From Colwellia sp. (GTDB lineage Bacteria > Pseudomonadota > Gammaproteobacteria > Enterobacterales > Alteromonadaceae), in assembly GCA_022969175.1 (NCBI GenBank), contig JALJPB010000034.1, positions 1 to 44,968 on the forward strand: DNA of 44,968 nt, given 5' to 3'. The position numbers and the translations under genes were made by a program. This document shows, piece by piece, positions 38,508-44,968 of this stretch. The notes below the pieces were generated by a model. The model was given only the letters and a program-made list of their open reading frames with translations. It searched no databases and had not been told where the DNA came from. The stretch's first letter is position 1. Each line of letters starts with the position of its first letter.

Positions 38508-38523
38508 TGCGAGTTACGTGCCA
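38508..38523 (-). promoter_or_regulatory. Sigma-54 (RpoN) type promoter for flagellin 1
   Basis: The minus strand reads TGGCACGTAACTCGCA: full TGGCACG, N4, TCGCA, with GG and GC exactly 10 bases apart. It starts about 95 bases of leader before the ATG at 38402. One mismatch to TTGCA. Confidence 0.8.
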
Positions 38524-38556
38524 ACTCATCATTTAATTATTATTTTCAACGATAAA

Positions 38557-40068
38557 TCAACGTAGTAAATCAAACAAACTCAATCGTTCTAATTGGATAA
38601 AGGTGGTTTGCGCCACTTCTAAGGCAGTTTGTTGTAGTTTTAAATCACTGATCGCCTGGGCCATATCTAAATCTTCAAGTTTTGACATGCTCGATTGCGC
38701 GACCAGCTTAAAATCTTGGCCTATTTCATTTTGGTTGGTCAGGGTTTGCATACGAGAGCCTACTCTTGACCGCGCGTTGATAATGCGATCAAAAGCTGTA
38801 TCAAATTCGAGTTGCGCCATAGAAAATCGCGTTAAACGCACGGCTTCTTCGGTATCTGTTGTGCCGGGGATTCTTAAGGTATCAATCGCACGCTGCAACG
38901 TGGCAAATACACTGGTGCTGGTACTGGGTGATAAAGTAAAAAAATCATCATCTACCGGTTGGCCTTTTATTTGCGTACGCACACCATTAAATTCAATCGT
39001 TTGATTTTCAGCATATTGTGTTGGTGCGATATATTTATTGACTTGATATTGATCTCCCGCAATAGGTACACCAGTCACATCAATGGTCATACCATCAACA
39101 CTAATAGCTTGGCTGGTGGCTACATTGGCATCATAAAAAGCAGGTAAAGATGTTTGCCCATTAATTTGAATTTCAAATTCTCCGGGTGTAGCTGTTGCTA
39201 TAAAATTAATACTAATAGCACTTAACGGATCAGGAAAAACGGCAGATGGGTTAACATTGCCTATATTGATGTCATTTAAATCAACGCCGGCAAGTTTTAC
39301 CGTGGCATTGCCCGTTACCGTTGCCGCTTCAATGCTATAAACACTGTATTGCAAGGGTAAACTTGCACCAGGATCGTTGAAATGTACGCTATATTCTTCA
39401 CCACTAAAGTTCTTTGCTGTGTTTGGATCAAAAACAACGCCTTGCTCAATAATCCCTGAACCATTATTAGTACCACCGACGGTTGAAACAAAAGAACCAT
39501 TACCATTGCCCAAGTTCATAAATAAATCAAAACCTGAGTCATTTATTTGTGCATCTACACCTGCACCAACTTGCAGAGAACGTGTACCTGTATCACCAAA
39601 ATATTCAATGGTGCCAAAAGCATTTACTTGAAATGGTTTGGTATCAACTTCATAACCGGCAAAAATGTATTCACTGGAACCATCTTTGGTATTGGCTAAG
39701 GCTACAAGTTCTTCTTTTAATTGTTCTAAAGATTGGGCAATTGTTTCTAGGTTATCTAAGTTATATGCACCATCAACAGCAGAAACCATCAGTTCACGGG
39801 TACGCTGCATCACATTAACAACTTGCGCTAAGGTTGACTCTTCTTGAGCATTAGCAGCTTCCGCTACCTCTATGTTTTTAAGATATTGCGTATTCACTGA
39901 AACACTTTGTCTTAAACGCTGAATAGAGGCGGCAGCAACAGGATCGTCGGCGGCATGAATTACCCGCTTACCTTCAGTTAAATGCACATTTAACTGACTA
40001 GTAATTGCCTGTTTATTGGTAATACTATTGGTACTTCGCTGATAAAATGTTTGTGTGGAAATGCGCAC
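38557..40068 (-). CDS. flgL: Flagellar hook-filament junction protein FlgL
   Basis: 503 residues from a GTG start with GAGGT eight bases upstream; E. coli FlgL has 317. The N-terminus RISTQTFYQRSTNSITNKQ and HAADDPVAAASIQRLRQ, and the C-terminus DLDMAQAISDLKLQQTALEVAQTTF, are the FlgL D0/D1 helices. The extra residues lie in the middle. It connects FlgK to the first flagellin subunits. A sigma-54-type site lies 68 bases upstream, so it may be transcribed separately from flgK, and flagellin 1 starts 154 bases downstream. Confidence 0.97.
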   Translation of the reverse strand: MRISTQTFYQRSTNSITNKQAITSQLNVHLTEGKRVIHAADDPVAAASIQRLRQSVSVNTQYLKNIEVAEAANAQEESTLAQVVNVMQRTRELMVSAVDGAYNLDNLETIAQSLEQLKEELVALANTKDGSSEYIFAGYEVDTKPFQVNAFGTIEYFGDTGTRSLQVGAGVDAQINDSGFDLFMNLGNGNGSFVSTVGGTNNGSGIIEQGVVFDPNTAKNFSGEEYSVHFNDPGASLPLQYSVYSIEAATVTGNATVKLAGVDLNDINIGNVNPSAVFPDPLSAISINFIATATPGEFEIQINGQTSLPAFYDANVATSQAISVDGMTIDVTGVPIAGDQYQVNKYIAPTQYAENQTIEFNGVRTQIKGQPVDDDFFTLSPSTSTSVFATLQRAIDTLRIPGTTDTEEAVRLTRFSMAQLEFDTAFDRIINARSRVGSRMQTLTNQNEIGQDFKLVAQSSMSKLEDLDMAQAISDLKLQQTALEVAQTTFIQLERLSLFDLLR

Positions 40069-40135
40069 GACACACCTCTAATTGCGTTTGAATAGCGTAT
40101 TTTCTTGTTAGGAAAATCTTTATTATCTGGATTAA

Positions 40136-40151
40136 TGCAAAATTAGCGCCA
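40136..40151 (-). promoter_or_regulatory. Sigma-54 (RpoN) type promoter for flgL
   Basis: The minus strand reads TGGCGCTAATTTTGCA, which is TGGCAC-N5-TTGCA with one change (A to G in the -24 box) and exact GG-N10-GC spacing. It lies in the 234-base flgK-flgL gap, pointing to flgL. Confidence 0.75.
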
Positions 40152-40240
40152 ATTAAATATGTAATAAAATTGACGTTAACTTTCTATAACTTTTGAGGTA
40201 TATGTCTATCGAATAAGAAGCAGACTAATGAAGGGGTTGT

Positions 40241-40272
40241 GGTCATTGCCGGAGTTAAATTTAGCAATGACC
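40241..40272 (-). terminator. Hairpin after flgK
   Basis: GGTCATTGC and GCAATGACC form a perfect nine-base stem with a 14-base loop, 31 bases after the flgK stop. No T run follows, so it may be an mRNA end-protecting or attenuating hairpin instead of a classical terminator. Confidence 0.5.
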
Positions 40273-40302
40273 ATTTAAACTATGAGAGTTAAAAAGATAA
40301 AC

Positions 40303-42378
40303 TTATCGTACTGCTGCCAAAATGGTATCAAATAGTTCATTGGCGACAGTGACAACTCGAGCCGACGCGTTATAAGCCGCTTGGAATCTTAATAAATTTG
40401 ATGCTTCTTCATCTAAACTGACACCAGAAATAGATAACATTCTCGTTTCTGACTGATTAAATAATACTTGCGCTGATTGCACTTTTAAATCAGAGCTGTT
40501 TGCCGATGACCCCACCATAGCGGTTAATAAAGCATAATTATCTTGGAAGGTGGAACGTCCACCATTAAGTTTTTTATCCGTTTGAAAATTGGCCATAACC
40601 AAAGCATTTTCATTATTACCAATGCCTGTTTCGTTATAATCCAAAGTAAATTTGTAACTATCGACAGCAGCGGTATCTTGTATTTCTACTTCAATATCAA
40701 AACCGGCATGACTAATGGTTTGCAACGGTGGCGTAAAAGCCAAACCTGTTAATGGCGTACCTGCAGGTTCTTCGATAGGTACACCCGTATTAGCATTGAG
40801 TACGGAATAAGTAAAAGTCCCCGGAGCAGGCTCAATGATTTCAATTCTTAAACCACGAGCTGCCGTAACTGGATTGGTCGTGACATTTTCAGCTGTCGGA
40901 TAATTGACATCACTTGGATTGTTTAATTGTGTAATGCGAGTAGTACTTACACCGGTATTGGCAGCATCTTCTGTTATTAATATTTCATTGGCAGCAACAG
41001 AAATTAATACCGGATCAATCATTTCTGTTTTAAGCTCTTGCGCCCCTAGGCGGGTTGGTCTTAATTCAAATCGTTTGCCTACTTGTATGGGATCGGCAAC
41101 ACTTATTGAATCAACATTAATACTAAAACCATATTTTGCCACATCAATATTATTAGACGCGGTAATATCTTGAGGGCCCGCTGGTGGTAGCGTTAATTGT
41201 GAACCATTGGTTAAATTGGTCAGTTCAAATTGCACCAGTTCTGGTGGACCTGCGGCATAACTTAATACTTTTAGTTCAAAATCATCGGCAGTTAATAGCC
41301 CTGCATCTTCAATTTGTACACCTAAAACTGCCGACCCTAAGCCATCAGTAGTTGTTAACGCTCTTTTATTCATCGAAGTAGGATCGTTAACATCATTAAA
41401 GAAGTTTCCTCCTACTTGCTGATTTAAATCTAAACCGAGCTTTTGTTGTTCATTGATAAAATGACCTAAACCAAGGGCGGTTTGTCCTAATTGGTTAAAG
41501 GCTTTATCAAGTACATCATTACGAAAATCAGTTAATGCTTGAATTTTCCCGCCCATTACATCACCGCGTAAGCGTTGTTGAATACCATTATTACTTAAGG
41601 CAAGTTCTAACTTTGAAGTGTCTGTTCGCCCAGGTATCGCGTCAACACTTAATGCTTTAGCGCCTAATACTAAGGGTTGTCCTGAGCCAATAAACACACT
41701 GAGCATGCCGTTATCTGCAGGAACGGTAGTGACAGTGGTAAATTCACTGATACTTAATACCAAACGATCACGTTGATCCAATAAATCATTTGGTAAGTTT
41801 TTTGTTCCATCGCCCCATACTAGTTGAATTTGTTTATTAACCTCTGCTAAGTTTTTAGCCAGTGCGGTCATTTCTTGGGCAATATTTTGTACATCATCAT
41901 TAATCGCGTTGTATTGCAGATCTAACTGATCATGTAGGCGGTTAAAAGTTGAGGTCATGTTTTGAGAAACTTGCAGGAGATTATTACGCGCTTCTAACGA
42001 ATTAGGATTATCTGCCACGGTATTTGCCGCAGCAAAAAATTTGGCTAAAGAATTGGTGATCGAAGTATCATCATCGGATATAACTTGGTCAACACGAGTA
42101 ACATTTTGAAGAAAAGTTTGGTTGTAACTCAAATTACTGGTATTACCACGTAAATCAAGATAAGCAAACTGATCAAAAATACGGGTGACTTCATCAACTT
42201 TAACACCAACGCCATAAAATGCGCCGCCAAATTGTTGACCGCCAGACGATGTAATAGTCGCACTTTGACGTGAATAGCCTTCGGTATTTACATTGGCAAT
42301 GTTATGACCAACGGTATCTAATGCTTGTTTAGTGGTTAATAGTCCTTGTAGGCCTATTCCCATTAAATTTACACCCAT
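40303..42378 (-). CDS. flgK: Flagellar hook-associated protein FlgK
   Basis: 691 residues against 547 in E. coli. The N-terminus MGIGLQGLLTTKQALDTVGH and NIANVNTEGYSRQ is the rod/hook-family motif; the C-terminus SISGVSLDEEASNLLRFQAA is the conserved FlgK tail. The middle is enlarged. GAGGT lies ahead of the ATG. It forms the first junction layer above the hook. It follows flgJ by 62 bases and lies upstream of flgL as usual. No sigma-28 match was found in the short gap ahead of it. Confidence 0.97.
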   Translation of the reverse strand: MGVNLMGIGLQGLLTTKQALDTVGHNIANVNTEGYSRQSATITSSGGQQFGGAFYGVGVKVDEVTRIFDQFAYLDLRGNTSNLSYNQTFLQNVTRVDQVISDDDTSITNSLAKFFAAANTVADNPNSLEARNNLLQVSQNMTSTFNRLHDQLDLQYNAINDDVQNIAQEMTALAKNLAEVNKQIQLVWGDGTKNLPNDLLDQRDRLVLSISEFTTVTTVPADNGMLSVFIGSGQPLVLGAKALSVDAIPGRTDTSKLELALSNNGIQQRLRGDVMGGKIQALTDFRNDVLDKAFNQLGQTALGLGHFINEQQKLGLDLNQQVGGNFFNDVNDPTSMNKRALTTTDGLGSAVLGVQIEDAGLLTADDFELKVLSYAAGPPELVQFELTNLTNGSQLTLPPAGPQDITASNNIDVAKYGFSINVDSISVADPIQVGKRFELRPTRLGAQELKTEMIDPVLISVAANEILITEDAANTGVSTTRITQLNNPSDVNYPTAENVTTNPVTAARGLRIEIIEPAPGTFTYSVLNANTGVPIEEPAGTPLTGLAFTPPLQTISHAGFDIEVEIQDTAAVDSYKFTLDYNETGIGNNENALVMANFQTDKKLNGGRSTFQDNYALLTAMVGSSANSSDLKVQSAQVLFNQSETRMLSISGVSLDEEASNLLRFQAAYNASARVVTVANELFDTILAAVR

Positions 42379-42440
42379 GATGATTACCTCAAATAAAGTC
42401 CAAGTAAAAGCGATTAACTCAAGGAAATTTAATTAATTTC

Positions 42441-43418
42441 CTATTTATTGATGAGGCTAGTTACTTTACTTAAAGTGGCTAAAATTTTATTAGCGTAGTT
42501 AGGATCAGTAGCATAACCTGCTTGCTGTAGTCCTTGCAGGAAGTGTTCCACATTACCTTTGTTTTGCAATGCACCTTGGTAACGATCGTTTGAAGAGAGA
42601 AAGTTTACGTAGTCATTAACACTTTCCGCAATCGATTGATAAACACGGAAAGGTTCATTTTTCTTCACCATTGCACCTTGTTCAAATTCAAGTGTTTCTT
42701 TATTCACCTTCTCGCCAGACCAACGTGAATCTGCTTTGATATTAAACAAGTTGTTTGAACTGGTGCCATCACCCGTTTTTATGATCTTTTGTCCCCAGCC
42801 TGTTTCTAAAGCGGCTTGCGCAATAACGACTTCAAAAGGCACACCCAATTTTTTCTGGGCATCTTTTGCTGTTGCCGTTAACGCGGTAACAAAGTCTTTC
42901 GGTTGTTCAAAAGTAGGACTTGATAATGTATTTGCAGAAGAATCGAGAAAGGTCGTGGGGAAATGTCGATTATTTGACGCTTGCGCTGTTGCATTTATTT
43001 TCTGCTTGGCTCTTATCGCGGCTAAATCACCATCACCAATTAATAAACTTTTAGGGGTGAATTTTTCACTATCACCGCCAAGTTGACGAACAATTAATTC
43101 AGCCAACCCTAAAGAACCATTACTGGATAACTCTAATGACAATTGTTGATCATGCATATCGCGATAAAATTTTGACGACTCTGAATTAAAGGGGCTGTCT
43201 GACTCTAAAACATCTTGTGCTTTACGCATGCTTTTCAATAGCATCTGCATAAAAATCGCTTCAAATTGTTTCGCAGCAGTTTGTAATGCCGCTTCTTTTG
43301 ACTCTTTATCGTCAGCATTAGATTGCTGGCGAATACTATTTAAGCCACCAAGATCTAAATAATTTGATGCATTGACCGTCTGCGGTGTCATGCTGTTGGT
43401 CATATTAATTGCCATCAT
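42441..43418 (-). CDS. flgJ: Flagellar rod assembly protein / peptidoglycan hydrolase FlgJ
   Basis: 325 residues with the two-domain gammaproteobacterial form. The N-terminal rod-cap domain (FEAIFMQMLLKSMRKAQDVL, 52-71) is followed from about 165 by a GH73 glucosaminidase domain (VVIAQAALETGWGQKII with the catalytic Glu, and YVNFLSSNDRYQGAL). AGGAG precedes the ATG pair. It caps the growing rod and opens peptidoglycan in the periplasm. It lies 24 bases after flgI and is part of the flgB-J type operon that runs in from the right. Confidence 0.97.
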   Translation of the reverse strand: MMAINMTNSMTPQTVNASNYLDLGGLNSIRQQSNADDKESKEAALQTAAKQFEAIFMQMLLKSMRKAQDVLESDSPFNSESSKFYRDMHDQQLSLELSSNGSLGLAELIVRQLGGDSEKFTPKSLLIGDGDLAAIRAKQKINATAQASNNRHFPTTFLDSSANTLSSPTFEQPKDFVTALTATAKDAQKKLGVPFEVVIAQAALETGWGQKIIKTGDGTSSNNLFNIKADSRWSGEKVNKETLEFEQGAMVKKNEPFRVYQSIAESVNDYVNFLSSNDRYQGALQNKGNVEHFLQGLQQAGYATDPNYANKILATLSKVTSLINK

Positions 43419-43442
43419 TATTCTCCTAAAAAGCGTTGACCA

Positions 43443-44537
43443 TTAAATAATGATCAGCTCTCCTCGTAGCGCGCCGGCTTGATCAAGTGCTTCAAGAATA
43501 GCCATGACATCACCCGGCCCTGCCCCCACACTATTTATAGCGCGAACTAAGGTATCTAACGTTATGCCCGCATCAAAAACAAACATCCGATTATCATTCT
43601 TATTCACGTCAATAATTGATTGCGTAGTAACTGCCGTTTCACCTTCTGAAAAAGCATCAGGTTGTGTCACATTTTGTGTTTCATTAATTGTCACCGTAAT
43701 GCCACCGTGAGTCACGGCGGTAGGTAATAAACGCACATCTGCACCAATCACTATGGTGCCGGTACGAGAATTAACAATGATCTTTGCGGAAGGTCTGTCT
43801 GGTTCAAACTCTAAATTCTCTAGTACCGCTAAAAAACTGACACGTTGAGAAACATCACGAGGCGCGGTCACTTTAACTGACGTTGCATCAATTGCATGAG
43901 CAGAGCCAGCAATAAGATTATTAATGGTATCGGCCAATCGTTTGGCGTTACTAAAATCAGAATTTCGTAAATTAAAGGTAATATAGTCACCTGACGCAAA
44001 AGGTGATTTTATTTCTCGCTCAACTGTCGCACCGTTAGCAATACGGCCTACAGTAGGCGTATTGACCACCACTTTTGAACCATCTAAACCATCTGCACCT
44101 AAACCACTAACCACTAAGCTACCTTGTGCAATAGCATAAGCATTGCCATCAATGCCCATCAGTATGGTTTGTAATAAGGTACCACCACGTAAACTTTGTG
44201 CACTGCCAATAGAAGAAACGGTAACATCAATTTTTTGTCCAGGTTTTGCAAAAGCTTCGAGCTCAGCATGAATAGCCACTGCGGCGACATTCTTGATTTT
44301 AGGTTTTAAATTCGCAGGCATAGTAATGCCAAAATTACTTAACATGGTTTTAAAGCTTTGTTCCGTAAAAGGCGAACTTTCACCTGTTCCCGGTAAACCC
44401 ACAACTAAACCATAACCCAATAGTTGATTTGAGCGTACACCGGCAATATCAGCCAAATCTTTAATACGCTGCGCATGTGTTTGTACAACAATGAGCATAG
44501 AAAATATTAAAATACTAACTTTAATCACTGCTTTCAT
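43443..44537 (-). CDS. flgI: Flagellar P-ring protein FlgI
   Basis: 364 residues from the ATG at 44537, chosen because GGGAG lies seven bases before it; the GTG four codons earlier overlaps this ribosome site. A signal peptide ([18 protein letters not shown], cleavage near THAQR) leads into [39 protein letters not shown] and the C-terminal [15 protein letters not shown], all standard FlgI. It forms the periplasmic P-ring around the rod. The neighbours flgH and flgJ are in the usual order. Confidence 0.98.
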   Translation of the reverse strand: MKAVIKVSILIFSMLIVVQTHAQRIKDLADIAGVRSNQLLGYGLVVGLPGTGESSPFTEQSFKTMLSNFGITMPANLKPKIKNVAAVAIHAELEAFAKPGQKIDVTVSSIGSAQSLRGGTLLQTILMGIDGNAYAIAQGSLVVSGLGADGLDGSKVVVNTPTVGRIANGATVEREIKSPFASGDYITFNLRNSDFSNAKRLADTINNLIAGSAHAIDATSVKVTAPRDVSQRVSFLAVLENLEFEPDRPSAKIIVNSRTGTIVIGADVRLLPTAVTHGGITVTINETQNVTQPDAFSEGETAVTTQSIIDVNKNDNRMFVFDAGITLDTLVRAINSVGAGPGDVMAILEALDQAGALRGELIII

Positions 44538-44576
44538 ATTCGCTCCCACCTATAAATAATTAGTTTACAAAGACTC

Positions 44577-44968
44577 TTAAAGAGGCCACCAAGAACTATT
44601 AAAAAACTTAGTTAACCAACCTTGTTGTTGTATATCCGCAAAAGTCCCGGTACCTGCGTATTGAATACGCGCATTGGCGACTTTACTGGATAAAATTGTA
44701 TTATTAGAATTAATGTCTTGGGCACGAATAATACCGGTTAATCGTATGTATTCATCACCATTATTGAGTGTCATCCATTTTTCACCACGGATCATCAAAT
44801 TACCGTTAGACAGTACTCGCAGTACATGTACCGAAATATTACCGCTTAAACTATTACCCTGATCAGACTTAGAGTCGCCTTTAAAATCAGTGGTTTGATT
44901 TAGCCCAAACTGAATGGTGTCGCCTTTAAAATCAATAGAACGACCACCTAAACCAACAATAGGATCAA
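44577..44968 (-). CDS. flgH: Flagellar L-ring protein FlgH (C-terminal part)
   Basis: The last 130 codons are in the window; the start lies beyond the right edge. The frame is open from 44966 and reads DPIVGLGGRSIDFKGD, SLSGNISVHVLRVLSNGNL, RGEKWMTLNNGDEYIRLTG and SSKVANARIQYAGTGTF to the C-terminal SSWWPL, all typical FlgH. Inner ATGs near 44798 are not starts. FlgH is a lipoprotein forming the outer-membrane L-ring; its lipobox is out of view. The gap to flgI is 39 bases. Confidence 0.97.
   Translation of the reverse strand, partial: DPIVGLGGRSIDFKGDTIQFGLNQTTDFKGDSKSDQGNSLSGNISVHVLRVLSNGNLMIRGEKWMTLNNGDEYIRLTGIIRAQDINSNNTILSSKVANARIQYAGTGTFADIQQQGWLTKFFNSSWWPL

Noticed and set aside
42420..42441. 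AGGAAATT/AATTTCCT hairpin after flgJ as a terminator
   Set aside because: AT-rich stem, no T run on the minus strand, and flgK follows in the same direction; too weak to call.

Overview
This is an AT-rich, gene-dense window from a polar-flagellated marine gammaproteobacterium. The gene set and gene order point to Alteromonadales, most like Colwellia or Thalassotalea. That assignment is inferred from FlgH-FlgL next to several flagellins, then FlaG-FliD, a Maf flagellin glycosyltransferase, and a long pseudaminic-acid (Pse) locus. The window is the flagellar filament and filament-glycosylation region. No tRNA, rRNA or CRISPR was seen.

Layout. (1) 1-1733, minus: a partial flagellin whose variable region carries a gluzincin metallopeptidase (HEMVH plus WFKEGAAE), a flagellinolysin, with a sigma-28-type promoter. 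(2) 2100-18659, plus: 16 tightly packed genes, mostly overlapping or a few bases apart, preceded by a sigma-54-type element. They encode PseB, PseC, an aldo/keto reductase, an SpsF-like cytidylyltransferase, a class III aminotransferase, PseG, two formyltransferase-like proteins, PseI, a PIG-L deacetylase, a TPR-sulfotransferase, a PseA/HisH/HisF amidine-forming trio, a third formyltransferase, a DUF4910/M28-like protein and a GNAT. (3) 18680-19265: scraps of ISAs1 and probably IS66. (4) 19265-20611, minus: an FAD-dependent oxidoreductase. (5) 21105-25456, plus: a five-gene cassette of an AAC(3)-type acyltransferase, a DltA/NRPS-like adenylation enzyme, a carrier protein, a methyltransferase and a second DUF4910 protein. 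(6) 25521-27773: wreckage of a RAYT, IS256, IS5, and a chimera of an FAD oxidoreductase start and a Maf tail. (7) 27809-44968, minus: Maf, FliD, FlaG, two very large flagellins, FlgL, FlgK, FlgJ, FlgI and partial FlgH.

How it fits together. Operon 2 should make a CMP-activated Pse-type sugar. It lacks an obvious PseH, and a formyltransferase sits where PseH usually lies. The amidotransferase trio, deacetylase, sulfotransferase and GNAT are potential tailoring enzymes. Cassette 5 has the parts to activate an amino acid, load it on a carrier and transfer it to a sugar amine. Maf would attach the finished sugar to flagellin. The promoters suggest a two-tier order: sigma-54 sites precede flgL, the larger flagellin and the Pse operon, while sigma-28 sites precede the second flagellin and the flagellinolysin.

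The most notable items are the proteolytic flagellin, the adenylation/carrier/acyltransferase cassette beside the Pse locus, three divergent formyltransferases, a HisF-like protein without its first catalytic Asp, and the chimeric FAD-Maf remnant that records a lost second glycosylation segment. Product structures are inferences; the families and motifs are read from the sequence.
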